Assembly: GCA_028751875.1 (NCBI GenBank)
Contig: CM054159.1
Span: 5,867,079 to 5,931,078 of the forward strand
Reading direction: 5' to 3'
From: Rapana venosa
Taxonomy: Eukaryota > Mollusca > Gastropoda > Neogastropoda > Muricidae
Length of the DNA: 64,000 bases
Shown here: in pieces, positions 1 through 9,369 of the stretch
How the letters are laid out: every line of letters begins with the position of its first letter
Position numbering within the stretch: position 1 is the stretch's first letter
Program-made: the position numbers and the translations under genes
Notes under the pieces: model-generated
Databases searched by the model: none
What the model was told of the DNA's origin: nothing
What the model saw: only the letters and a program-made list of their open reading frames with translations

Positions 1-1189
1 GGCCCAAATTTTTATGCCCTTTTTTTGTTTGTGTTTTTCGGTCCATTTTGAATGAAATCGTATGAAAAAGGAAAAAAAAAAAATTTAAACCGCATTTTTC
101 AATTCAATTTTTTAAATTTTCAAAGGGAGGACAAAACATGTTAACTCATATTAAAAATCCAAAACTTTGAAGTATTTAAAAAAAATTTGGGTTCCAAAAA
201 ACAGGAGATGTTCTTCAAGTTTTTTAAAAATTATACCGAAATAAAAAGTCAAACTTTTTCAAAGAATTTTAAATGTAAACAGAAATTTAATTTTTTTTAA
301 GAGATCTGGTTAAATGGGCATGGAAAAAATTTAAATCCCTTTTAGTTTTTGCTTTTGTTTCTTGACAAATTGGATTAACCAAAAAAATTTTCCAAAAAAA
401 TTGGAATTGTGCCGGAAATGGGAAATTTTGAAATTTGTAAAAGGGTTTTGCAACACAAAATAATTTTCTGCGAAAAAAAAAATTTATTGATGTTATGGTG
501 TTATTGTTATTGCAATAATCAATTCACTTTCCCCAAAAAACTATGTACCCTTTGGGGGTTAAATTTTACAAAATTTTTGACAGGGCACAAATATGTATAA
601 CGAAATGTTACCCAAAAATAATTTTTTTAGGTGCTTTGCTTATTATTATTAAATTGTTAGGTTGGGGAAAGTTAACGGTTATCCGTTCGGAAAATTGTTT
701 AGTTGTTAGGCCTGTTTTTGGTGGGTTTGGGGTTTTTTTCTTTTCGTTATTTTAATTTTTGGTTTCTCTTTTTATTGATTTTTGATGCTTATCAACTTTT
801 GTTTGGAAATTTTTATACATTTTTAAAATTTTCCCTTTCGTTTTTGTTACCCCTAAGATGATGATGGCATTTTTTTAGTCCTTTAAAATGACATGCAATT
901 CTTTAACCCAAACCAACAAAAAACCCAAATAAATTTGATTCCCTTCCTGAGTTATGACACGAAGGGGGGGAAAAAATTTGTCTGCAACCCGGATTGATTA
1001 GAAAAATTTGTTAATTTGAAATCATTAAATAGCCTAATGAGAAAAAAGGAGGGAGTTTTCATTTATTTCTGGCGCTCCCCGGCATTACAGTCGATTTCGA
1101 GCTTTTGGGCCACGGGGCTTATTTTTTTCCAAAGGATCGATGGTCAGCTCAATTGGCCCCCAAAAATTTTTTTTCTCTCTACTCTTTTT
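1..1189. other. AT-rich stretch, no gene seen
   Basis: The sequence is AT-rich with many runs of A, T or G of 4-10 bases. Short open frames are present but their products are low-complexity (Phe/Lys/Asn) and match no family I know. I see no repeat shared with the rest of the window. Inflated homopolymers suggest poor consensus quality. Confidence 0.6.
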
Positions 1190-1441
1190 TTTTTTTTTTA
1201 AAAAAAAAAATCCAAAAGAAAAGGGGGGGGGGAAAATTAAAACCCCCAAAACCCCCCCCCCCACCCACCACCACACCCCCAAAATTTTTTTTTTTTTCCC
1301 CCCCCTTCCCAAAATTTTTAATTTTTTTAAAAAAACCCCTTTTTGGGGGGGGGGTGGGTGTTTTTTTCCCCGGGGGGGGTTTTTTTCCCTTTTCTTTTTT
1401 TTCTCTCTCTCTCTCTTTCTCTCGCCCCCCTTTTTTTTCCC

Positions 1442-1507
<66 letters not shown>

Positions 1508-2560
1508 GGGGGGGGTGTGTTTTTGGGGGGGTGGGGGGGGGGGGGGTTTTTTTTTTTTTGTGTTGGTTTTTTGGGGGGGGGTTTTTTTTTTTTTTTTTTT
1601 TTTTTTGGGGTTTTTTTTTTTTTTTAAGGGGTTTGGGGGTTTTTTTTTTTTTGTTCCCCCCCAAATTTTTTCCCGGGGAAAGGTTTTTTGGGGGGGGCCC
1701 GGGGCCCCGGGGGGGTTTTTTTAAAAAAAAAGTTTTGGTGGGGGGGGGGGGGTTTTTGGGGTTTTTTGGGGGGGGGGGGGTTTGGGGGGGGGGTGTTTTT
1801 GGGGGGGTTTTTTTTGGGGGGGGTTTTTTTTTTTTTTTTTTGTTTTAAAAATTTTTTGGGAAAAAAGGGTTTTTCCCCTTTTTTTGGGGGGGTTTTTTTT
1901 TTAAATTTTTTTTTTAAAAGGGGGGCCCGGGGGGTTTTTTTTTTTTTTGGGGGGGGGGTTTTTTCCCCTTTTTTTTTTTTGGTTTTGGGGGGTTTTTTTT
2001 TTTTTTCCCCCCCCCCTTTTTTTTTTTTTTTTTGGGGGGGGGGGGCCCCGGGGGGCCCCCCCAAAAACCCCCCCCCCCCCCCCCCCCCCCCCTTGGGGGG
2101 GGGGTTTTTTTTTTCCCCCTTTTTTAAAAAATTTTTCCCCCCCCCAAAAAAAAAAAAAAATCCCCCCCAAAAAAAACCCCCCCCCCAAAAACCCCCCCCC
2201 CCTTTTTAAAAAACCCCCCCCCCCCCCCCCCCCCCGGGTTTTTTTTTCCCCCCGGGGCCCCCCCCCCCCCCCCCCCCTTTTTTTAAAAAATCCCCCCCCC
2301 CCCTTTTTTTTCCCCCCCCCCCCCCCCCCCCCTTTTTTTTCCCCCCACCCCCCCCCCTTTTTTTTTGGGGGAAAAAAGGGGGCCCTTTCCAAAAAACCCC
2401 CCCCTTTTTTTCCCCCCCCCCCCCCCAAAAAAAAAACCCCCCCCCCCCTTTTTTTTTTTTCCCCCTTTTTTTTTTCCCCCCCCCCTTTTTTAAAAAACCC
2501 CCCAAAACCCCCCCCCCTTAAAAAAAATCTCACCACCCCCCCCCCCCCCCCCTTTACCCC
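1190..2560. other. homopolymer-run block, probable sequencing/consensus artefact
   Basis: Nearly every base lies in a run of at least four identical bases, mainly T/G before about 2040 and C/T after. A short CT microsatellite at about 1402-1424 is the only normal-looking sequence inside it. Apparent ORFs of up to about 360 codons here encode only Gly, Phe, Pro and Lys and are consequences of the runs. No biological feature can be supported. Confidence 0.8.
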
Positions 2561-2576
2561 CCCCCCACCCCCCTCT

Positions 2577-2960
2577 CAACTGTTCCCCAGCCGCCCCCGG
2601 GGTCGGGGGCCCCCCGGGGGCGGGCGCCCGGCCGTTTCCGCCGCCTCCCGACCGTTGGCGGGGGCGTTGGGCCCGTGGGCCCCTGAAGCCTTGGCCGGCG
2701 CGGCCTCTGGCCGGCGGCGGGTCGTTCCGGGGAAAGGGGAAGGGGGGGGGGGGGCGGGGGTGAAGGTTGCGGGGCTTGGGGGTTTTGCCGGGTTTTTTTG
2801 GTGCGGGGTTTTTTTTCCCGCTTCCCCCCTGGGCGCCCGGCGCGGCGGCGGGCGGGAGGGGTGGGGGGGGTGGGGGGTGGGGGGGGGCTGGTGTTGTGTT
2901 GGTGGAGCCGGGTGGTTTGTGGTTTGGTGGGGAGTTCCCTTCTTCGTAAGGTTTGATCCT
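2577..2960. other. GC-rich block of unknown nature
   Basis: A block far richer in G+C and CpG than its surroundings, with non-homopolymer GC words (for example around 2625-2720). It could be a remnant of a CpG island or of a GC-rich repeat. Both strands have open frames but the products are low-complexity and I recognise nothing. It abuts the homopolymer block, so base quality is doubtful. Confidence 0.4.
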
Positions 2961-3094
2961 CGGTTTTTCCTTGTGGGGAAAAAAAAACCCAAAAATGTGA
3001 GGGATTTTTTTAATTTGGTTTATTATTGTTGTTGTTTTTGAGTTGATTGTTTGGGTTTGATGTTACTGCGTTGTGGGGGGGGTTTGTTGAGGGG

Positions 3095-3375
3095 GTTTTT
3101 ATAAAAAAAGAAAAAAATCACAAAGAAATCAAAACAAAAACAACAAATAGAAAAAAAGAAAGGGGGGAAGGGAAAGGGAAAGGAAGGGAGGAATGAAGGG
3201 GGGAAAGGGGTAAAATGAAAAAAGGAAAAAAAGACAAAAATAAAAAAGTAACCAAAAGAAAAAAAAGGGAGGGAGGGAGGGGGGAAGAAAGAAAGAAGAA
3301 AGAAATTAAAGAAAGAAATCAAGAAAAAAAAAGAAAAAAAAAAAACAAAAAAAAGAAAGTAAAAAAAAAGAGGTG
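3095..3375. repeat. A/G-only purine tract
   Basis: About 280 bases composed almost entirely of A and G on the plus strand, mixing AAAG, GGGA and AAAAT words. It is low complexity with no coding signal. The following 3380-3775 holds no recognisable feature. Confidence 0.7.
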
Positions 3376-3769
3376 CAGACATTCGTAGTTTTACGAAATT
3401 TTGGTGAGTAAAATATTGAAAAGTTTTTGCAAAAGACTTGATTTATTTGTTTTGATGTGCGTGCTCGCGCGCTCGCTTGCGTGGTGTATTAATGTGTGAG
3501 TGTGGGGGGAAGGGGGCTTTTCGCGCGCGTAAAGTACGAGCACCTTACTACATTGTTGTTTTTTAAATCCAGTTCCCCCTGGTTTTGCGGTCTTAAAGTA
3601 AAAACAACTTCTAAATCAGAAACCCGAGGCGACCGTTTGAATTTCATAATATAAAACCTTCAGTTCTCCATATGACATGATCATGCTTGGTTCCCTAGGG
3701 AAAAAATAGGGGCCGAAAACAACACCCTTCCTCCAAAGAATGGGCTCTGGGAGATCCTCTTCAGTCGGC

Positions 3770-4235
3770 CCCTGTCGGTGGATCGGTGGTCTAAGGTAAC
3801 GGCCCGTCTAGAAAACGCAAAGTCATTGTGGAAGTGTGCGGTGGGTTTTAATCCCCCTTTGGGCCCGAAAATTTTTCCCCCCATCTTTTTACCATGAATG
3901 GTAGTCTGGGGCTAGTCTTTGGATGAGACGTTTAAAACCGAGGTCCCCCCTTTTGACAAAAAAAATTTTCGGGCCACGTAAAAAAACCCCAAACGTCAAC
4001 AAGAGGTTGCCCTGCAACTTTCTTAGAAAAAAAGTCACTCTGATGGGGAAAAAATTTAACTGCGACAAAAAAAAAAGGGGGGGGGTGGGGGCGGGGGCGT
4101 GCTCTTTTTGTTGACGCGCTTACCCGGGGGGGGGAGCAAACCCGAATTTTACGCAGAGAAAACTGTGACTTAAAGTGGTATGAATAAAAAAAATAAATTT
4201 TAAATTTAAAAAAATAAAAAAATTGGGCATGGGGG
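3770..4235 (+). mobile_element. tRNA-derived SINE, family D, copy 1
   Basis: The left end carries a tRNA-like box A (GGTGGTCTAAGGTAACGGCC, about 3784-3803) and a degraded box B about 45 bases on. A body block with GGATGAGACG followed by AAACCGAGGTCCC lies at about 3922-3948. The 3' end reads TTACGCAGAGAAAACTGTGA and ends in an AAATAAAT-type tail. The same order of blocks is found at 6507-7260. This copy is corrupted by inflated runs but is uninterrupted, so it serves as the empty-site reference for the nested insertion in copy 2. Confidence 0.75.
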
Positions 4236-4261
4236 CTGCCCTTTTTTTTGTTGTTTCGGGT

Positions 4262-4520
4262 TTAAAAGCTTTTGCTGCACCAGGTTGTTTTTGGTTTGAC
4301 CCTTTCCGTTCCCCTTTTTGGATTCCAGTCAAGGGGTGTGTCTGCCTGGTACATTGTTGAAGAAGGTTTTTCTGGAGTGAAAGGCCGATCCATCCCCGTT
4401 TTTCCTTTGATTTTATTTACGGACCCCATTTGGGGCGGCTGTCGGCTCTGTCCCGCAAAATGGTTTGTTGGAGGTGACCTTTTGGGCCACCCTGGAAATT
4501 TAGAATGGTCCCCAGGCATT
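4262..4520 (-). pseudogene. LINE 3' fragment: C-terminal part of a non-LTR retrotransposon ORF
   Basis: The minus-strand frame contains LDWNPKRGTERVKPKTTW preceded by a Pro-Ser-Ser segment. This resembles the conserved tail of many endonuclease/reverse-transcriptase LINE proteins, where a basic stretch ending in GRPKTTWRR follows a W-x-x-P motif. The frame breaks shortly after the motif and runs into the 3' tail of the neighbouring SINE. The upstream part is frameshifted or miscalled. It is a 5'-truncated, inactive insertion. The assignment rests on the short C-terminal pattern only. Confidence 0.5.
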
Positions 4521-4559
4521 TTGTCGGTATATTTTCCAAAAATAATTTAGTGAATTTTT

Positions 4560-4735
4560 CCATAGTGGGTTTAAGCGTAATGTTGGGTAATTGCCCTTCA
4601 TGGGGTGATGATTAAAATGGTTTTGATTTACTTGACTTGACTTGATTGAAATTGACTTGACTTGACCTGACTTGACTTGCCCTTTAAATTTTGTTCCCCG
4701 GGGAGAGCTCCCAGCTTGCCCATGGTGAGATGTGT
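4560..4735 (+). repeat. TTGAC pentamer tail (family C-like)
   Basis: From about 4627 to 4681 the sequence is a run of ACTTG/TTGAC pentamers with a few variants. The same pentamer ends a dispersed repeat at 14725-14752 and, inverted, at 43922-43940. I read it as the 3' tail of a short retroelement of that family whose body is too corrupted here to align. Confidence 0.5.
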
Positions 4736-4850
4736 GTGTGTGTTGTGTGTGTGTGTGTTGTGTGTGTGTTGTGTGTGTGTGGTGTGTGTGTGTGTGTGTT
4801 TGGGGGTGTGTGTGTGTGTGTGTGTATTTTGTTGGTGTGTGTTGTTGTTG
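4732..4850. repeat. TG/GTGTT microsatellite
   Basis: Imperfect (TG)n with GTTG interruptions on the plus strand. Open frames here are Cys/Val repeats and are not coding. Confidence 0.9.
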
Positions 4851-4989
4851 TAGGGTGGGCCGGGGTTTTTTTGGGGTTTTTTTTTGGGGGGTTTGTTTGG
4901 GGGTTTTTTTCTCACCCTTTAGATAGCCGCATTCCCACTTCCGGGGTAAAAACGGGGGTATGGGGTGGGCTGTATGGTTTGGGGACTTT

Positions 4990-5085
4990 AAAAAGAAATC
5001 ATTATTATTATTATTTTATTTTTTATTATTAAATTTTTTTTATTATTGTTGTTTTTGTTGTTGTTAATTTTTATTATTATACGCC
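4990..5085. repeat. TTA/TTG triplet-rich stretch
   Basis: Imperfect (TTA)n and (TTG)n runs. Between 5085 and 5655 I see only a further (TTG)n at about 5437-5465 and miscalled C/A runs; no gene can be supported. Confidence 0.7.
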
Positions 5086-5657
5086 CCCCCTTCTTATCCC
5101 GTGCCCTACTTACACTCTACAGTGATGTTCCCGGTTGGGATGTTGTTAGACAAGAGTGCTATTCTGAGTGACATTTTCCTTTCCCCCCCCCCTACCCCCC
5201 CCCCCGGGCCCCTTTTAAAGGCTGTTAAATAGGGTATGCGAACGCTCCAAAAACACCCCCCAACAACAAACCCCCAAAACAAAAAACAACGAGAAAAAAA
5301 TATCCCCAAGGGAAAGGGAGGGGGCCCACCCAAAAATTTGGGGGAAAACCCCCCCCAGTTTTTTAAAACTAAGTTAGGGAAACCCCATCAATGATAAAAA
5401 ATGACGAGGAAAGAAAGTGGGGGTAAACCCGGGTTTTTGTTGTTGTTTTTGTTGTTGTTGTTGTTTAGGGTGTGTTTAGTCCCCGCGAAGATAAACCCCT
5501 TTTTGGGCTGTAATCCCCAAGTTAAACCCACCTTGGCCCCGGCCCGACCCCCCCTTTTAAAAAAAACCCCCCCAATTCTTAAGCAACACCCCCTATGCAA
5601 GAAATTGCGGTATTATGATTGGTGATTGTAAGGTTGAGGAGGCCTTTGCCCTTTTGT

Positions 5658-5967
5658 GCCTGGGCTTTATCACAGTTCTTGATTAAACCATGGACTTTGG
5701 GTTTGGGGGGGGGGGGGGGGCAACAACAGCAAAGTAAGATCTCGGCTGTATGCTTTGGTCGTGGCTTTCCCACTCATGGAATTCCACTTTACAACTTAAG
5801 TCTTTCGTGATCGACTAGCTTGCCGTCAGCGCCTGGGCTTTATCACAGTTCTTGATTAAACCATTGACGCTGGAGGCAACAACAGCAAAGTGAGAGGCTG
5901 TATGACCAGTGGCTTTCCCACTCGTGGAATTCCACTTTACAGCTTAGTCTTTACTGATCGACTATGA
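5658..5967. repeat. two-unit tandem duplication (~165 bp unit)
   Basis: A block starting GCCTGGGCTTTATCACAG at 5658 recurs at 5831. Both copies continue through AACAACAGCAAAGT, GGCTTTCCCACTC and GGAATTCCACTTTACA words and end before 5967. The first copy has a poly-G run where the second has normal sequence, so one is miscalled. Both minus-strand copies can be read as short open segments, but no family is recognised. Confidence 0.85.
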
Positions 5968-6194
5968 CTCTCTGACTAGGAGGCTGATTGCACAGTCCTT
6001 TGTGCTGCACCCCTGGGGGCTGGTTGACTTTGAAAACATCTCCACTATAATCAAATTCCTGGTCCAATTTCAAAAAGCAGAGGAGGCAGCTGCTGTTTTG
6101 GAGGTATCGTCGGACACGATGGACAAAATATACAAGGACTCCCTGACTAGGAGGCTTGACTTGCACAGTCCTTGTGCTGCAACCCTAGGGGCTG
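5966..6194. repeat. direct repeat pair of ~56 bp, 170 bp apart
   Basis: The segment beginning CTGACTAGGAGGCT and ending in GGGGCTG occurs at 5966-6021 and again at 6136-6194, with a unique ~115-bp spacer. The spacer (6022-6135) is open on the plus strand with a helical-looking Glu/Ala/Lys-rich translation, but I do not recognise it. The overall 165-175 bp periodicity from 5658 onward suggests one locally expanded satellite-like unit. Confidence 0.7.
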
Positions 6195-6199
6195 TTTAT

Positions 6200-6400
6200 T
6201 TATTTAATTTATTTATTTATTCTTTTTATCGAGGAAAATGGATTAAGCACTCATGTGCTTTTTACATCCAGCCCCGTGTGTATGCGGTTTGAAAAATTTT
6301 GTCATCGTTCCCACCGGCACACAATGGCTACTCTTTCGAAAAGCGGAACAGGATTTAACGTGTGCGCTTTGGAGAACATCTCCAATGCTGACTGCCCTTT
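6200..6400 (-). mobile_element. SINE-like dispersed repeat, family B, minus-strand copy
   Basis: Read on the minus strand it ends in an AAATAAATAAAT tail (6200-6225). On the plus strand it carries CACTCATGTGCTTTTTACAT, a GTGTGTATGCGGTTT word and CTCTTTCGAAAAGCGGAACA. The same blocks in the same order occur at 9375-9575, 14755-15000, 18500-18650, 42770-43010 and 62840-63060 in both orientations. No protein is encoded. It behaves as a short non-autonomous retroelement with an A-rich 3' end. Confidence 0.75.
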
Positions 6401-6506
6401 TATGCCCACTTGACCGAGAGAGTGCGGATGTACTGTGGGCAAGGCATTTCACTTCAATCAATTTTATGCCCAGTTTCCGAAACAGCAGCTTCCCCCTCTG
6501 CTGTTT

Positions 6507-6888
6507 TGGAGATCAGCGGTGGTCTAGAGGTAATGCGCTTGTCTAGAAAGCATAAAAGTCCGGGTCGGAAGTTTTGCGGTTTGGGTTTGAATCCGTTTGG
6601 ACCTGAAACTTTTCCTCTATCCATTAGACCATGAGTGGTGGTCTGGGAGCCAGTCTTTCGGCGAGACGAAAAAAACGAGGTCCCCTGTGTTACACATAAT
6701 TATTTAACGCACGTGAAAAAAAACACGGCAAACAAGAGAGCTGTCCCAGGCAAAATTCTGTACTAGAAAAAAAAAACCAACCTTTTCTGCAGCGAAACAA
6801 ATACAGTTTTCAGACACAGGAAACAGAAAAAATAAAAAGGGGTGGCGCTGCTCTTGTGGCCCATGCGCTGTCCCCCGGGGAGGTAAAG
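6507..6888 (+). mobile_element. tRNA-derived SINE, family D, copy 2, left part
   Basis: Box A-like GGTCTAGAGGTAATGCGC (6524-6541) and box B-like GGTTTGAATCC (6583-6593) mark a tRNA-derived pol III promoter. A GGCGAGACG/CGAGGTCCCC core follows at about 6660-6690, then a body rich in AAAC words. The element is interrupted at 6888 by a family A element and resumes at 7187 with the 3' end GCAGCCTTAAATTTCACGC. I have seen this arrangement of words in molluscan SINEs, so family membership is likely, but the exact name is not asserted. Confidence 0.8.
6560..6600 (+). promoter_or_regulatory. pol III box B of SINE D copy 2
   Basis: GGTTTGAATCC at 6583-6593 differs by one base from the tRNA box B consensus GGTTCGAATCC and sits about 45-50 bases after the box A match, the spacing expected in a tRNA gene or tRNA-SINE. 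Confidence 0.65.
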
Positions 6889-7186
6889 GAAAGGTAAAGG
6901 TGTCCCATAAACCTATAAGGTTCGTAGGGGAGCGAGGGGTCAGAGACCTCTCTTCTCTAGGGCCAGCATATTGAGGGCGGCGCCCAAACTCCTCTCCCTC
7001 GCTGCTTTACCTTCCCTGACCCTAAAGAGGGGCAGATACCCATTTACAGCTGGGTGAACTGGGGGGAACTGTACTGAAACCAAGGCGCGCAAACGGTCAC
7101 CCATCCAAGTGGTAACCACTTCGACGTGCTTAACTTGGCTGGGGGGGAAAGCGAGTGCTCCGACCACTGAGCTATCCCGTCCCCAA
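6888..7186 (-). mobile_element. SINE family A (tRNA box A + 5S rRNA-like head), copy 1
   Basis: Read on the minus strand, the element starts GGGGACGGGATAGCTCAGTGG, of which TAGCTCAGTGG is a perfect tRNA box A. Instead of a tRNA box B it continues with AAGTTAAGCACGTCG and then ACTTGGATGGGTGACCG (plus-strand 7094-7138), the A and C boxes of the 5S rRNA internal control region. A unique body follows (plus-strand words CTGCTTTACCTTCCCTGACC, CCAGCATATTGAGGG), and the 3' end is an (ACCTTT)n-type tail. Three further copies, all minus, lie at 11358-11640, 18950-19225 and 26432-26846. This copy sits inside SINE D. Confidence 0.8.
7094..7138 (-). promoter_or_regulatory. 5S rRNA-like internal control region in SINE A
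   Basis: The minus-strand sequence includes AAGTTAAGCACGTCG, the IE-like GGTTA and ACTTGGATGGGTGACCG. Order and spacing match animal 5S rRNA roughly from base 48 to 90, with a one-base deletion in box A and a two-base change between IE and box C. In 5S genes this region binds TFIIIA. Confidence 0.75.
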
Positions 7187-7540
7187 GAGCAGCCTTAAAT
7201 TTCACGCAGGGGAAAGCTGCCGTGACTTAAAAAGTGGTAGAAATAAATAAGTAAATAAATTTAAATAAATAAATAAACAGATAAAAAAATAAATAAAAAT
7301 AAAAAAGAGAGGGGGCCTCCACTCACGCTGGGCCCTAGTTGCAGACGATGATGTATCCGGAGAGGGGCGGCCTTAAATTTCACGCAGAGAAAGCTGCCGT
7401 GACTTAACAGTGGTAGAAATAAATAGATAGATAAAATAAATAAATAGATAAATAAATAAATAAATAAATCAGCAGAAGAAGAGAGGAGGCCTCCACTCAC
7501 GCTGGGCCATAGTTGCAGACGATGATGTATCCGGATCCAA
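7187..7540. repeat. two-unit tandem duplication of SINE D tail plus CAP exon 3' half
   Basis: Unit 1 (about 7191-7365) and unit 2 (about 7366-7540) both contain CCTTAAATTTCACGCAG, an AAATAAAT-rich tail, then GGCCTCCACTCACGCTGGGCC and GATGATGTATCCGGA. The last two words are the donor and 3' half of the CAP exon on the minus strand. So the SINE inserted just inside the intron and the junction was later duplicated. The exon half in unit 1 carries a TAG stop where unit 2 has TAT (Tyr). Confidence 0.85.
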
Positions 7541-7610
7541 AGCGGACGTTGCGGAGAGGATTACAGAATTTCACCCCACAGCCCACTTTGTAGGATTTTG
7601 CCCACACCAC
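7501..7610 (-). CDS. CAP superfamily (CRISP/Ag5/PR-1) protein, internal exon
   Basis: The minus-strand exon begins after a TGCAG acceptor at 7611-7615 and ends before a consensus GTGAGT donor at 7495-7500, giving 110 bases. It starts in phase 0 and translates to [15 protein letters not shown], then CNPLRNVRF, then YIIVCNYGPA. VVWA-x(5)-VGCG is the core of the CAP signature normally preceded by H-Y-T-Q, and CNYGPA is the second CAP signature. Two cysteines are in expected disulphide positions. CAP proteins are usually secreted and adopt an alpha-beta-alpha sandwich; their activities are diverse, so no specific function is assigned. The preceding exon is 11237-11314; the exon after the donor was not found. 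The frame is intact and the sequence looks clean. Confidence 0.8.
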
Positions 7611-7637
7611 CTGCACACACACCACACCACACACACT

Positions 7638-7775
<138 letters not shown>

Positions 7776-7820
7776 AGTAGATAAAACAGCCAAACAAAAA
7801 TATACAGATACACACATACA

Positions 7821-7856
<36 letters not shown>

Positions 7857-7859
7857 ACA

Positions 7860-7906
<47 letters not shown>

Positions 7907-7925
7907 CACACACACACCACACACA

Positions 7926-7958
7926 GCCAACTTTGTAGGATTCTGCCCACACCACCTG
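7926..7958 (-). pseudogene. reiterated CAP exon start, copy 1
   Basis: Minus strand: CCAG followed by GTGGTGTGGGCAGAATCC, reading VVWAES, then YKVGC, after which the sequence dissolves into TG repeats. It matches the first ~33 bases of the real exon at 7578-7610 and keeps an AG acceptor. Confidence 0.85.
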
Positions 7959-8068
7959 GACACACACACACACACACAGAGACACACAGACACAGACACA
8001 CACACAGACACAGACACACACACACACACAGACACACACACACACACACACAGGCACACACACACACA

Positions 8069-8100
8069 GCCAACTTTGTAGGATTCTGCCCACACCACCT

Positions 8101-8101
<1 letters not shown>
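8069..8101 (-). pseudogene. reiterated CAP exon start, copy 2
   Basis: Same 33-base unit as at 7926-7958, with the AG acceptor retained and CA repeats on both sides. Confidence 0.85.
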
Positions 8102-8152
<51 letters not shown>

Positions 8153-8182
8153 CACATACACGCACACACACAGGCACACACA

Positions 8183-8212
8183 GCCCACTTTGTAGGACTT
8201 TGCCCACACCAC

Positions 8213-8215
<3 letters not shown>
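8183..8215 (-). pseudogene. reiterated CAP exon start, copy 3
   Basis: Closest to the real exon: it keeps GCCCACTTTG (the others have GCCAACTTTG) and a TGCAG acceptor, reading [11 protein letters not shown] on the minus strand before TG repeats. Confidence 0.85.
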
Positions 8216-8243
<28 letters not shown>

Positions 8244-8290
8244 ACACACACACACACAGACACACTCACAGACACACACGCACACACACA

Positions 8291-8323
8291 GCCAACTTTG
8301 TAGGATTCTGCCCACACAACCTG
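8291..8323 (-). pseudogene. reiterated CAP exon start, copy 4
   Basis: Same unit with one change (CACAACCTG for CACCACCTG on the plus strand), TGCAG acceptor retained. Confidence 0.85.
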
Positions 8324-8461
8324 CACACACACACACACACACACACAGACACTCACACACACACACAACAGACACACACACACACACACCACACACTCAC
8401 AGACACACACACACACACACACACACTCACAGACACACACACACACACACACACACACACA

Positions 8462-8494
8462 GCCAACTTTGTAGGATTCTGCCCACACCACCTG
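8462..8494 (-). pseudogene. reiterated CAP exon start, copy 5
   Basis: Same unit as 7926-7958, with CCAG acceptor. This is the copy furthest from the real exon. Confidence 0.85.
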
Positions 8495-8928
8495 GACACA
8501 GACACACACAGACACACACAGACACACACACAGACAGACACACACAGACACAGTCACACACAGACACACACACACAACAGACACACACAAACACAGATAC
8601 ACACACACAGACACAAACACACAGACACACACACACACACACACCACAGTCACACACAGACACACACACACACACAGACACACACAACACAGATACACAC
8701 ACACGGACACAAACACACAGACACACACACACACACAGACACACACAGACACACACACGCACACACAGACACACACACACAACACACACACACACAGAGA
8801 CACACACACACACACAGACACACACACCACACACACACAGACACACACACACACACAGACACACACAGACAGACACACAGACAGACACACACACTCACAG
8901 ACACAGTCACACACAGACACACACACAG

Positions 8929-8960
<32 letters not shown>

Positions 8961-9369
8961 ACACACACAGACACACACACACAGACACACACACAGACAC
9001 ACACACAGACATACACACACAGACACACACACACACAGACACACACACACAGACACACACACACATAGACACACACACAGACACACACAGACACAGACAC
9101 ACACACAGACAGACACACACAACAGACACACACCACACACACACACAAACACACACACACACAGACCCACACACAAACCCACACACAGACACACACAGAC
9201 ACACACACAGACATACACAGACACACACACAGATACACACAGACACACACACACACAGACACACACACAGACACACCACACACAGGCGCGCGCGCGCACA
9301 CACACACCAACACACACACACTACACACACACACACACACACACACAGAATGATACAAGGCTGTGTGTG

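Noticed and set aside
2577..2960. rRNA gene fragment in the GC-rich block
   Set aside because: No conserved rRNA core word could be recognised.
1947..3041. 364-codon plus-strand open frame
   Set aside because: Mostly homopolymer-derived Pro/Phe/Gly, running into a GC-rich block of poor quality.
5106..5185. Possible exon on the minus strand ending before GTAAGTAG, as next CAP exon
   Set aside because: The donor is a good consensus, but the translation does not continue the CAP fold in an expected way and no acceptor is convincing.
7094..7138. Genuine 5S rRNA gene
   Set aside because: Only the internal control region is similar; the 5' and 3' thirds of 5S are missing.
7162..7180. Genuine tRNA gene suggested by the minus-strand TAGCTCAGTGG
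   Set aside because: There is no box B, no anticodon stem and no 3' half; it is repeated in four copies and belongs to SINE A.
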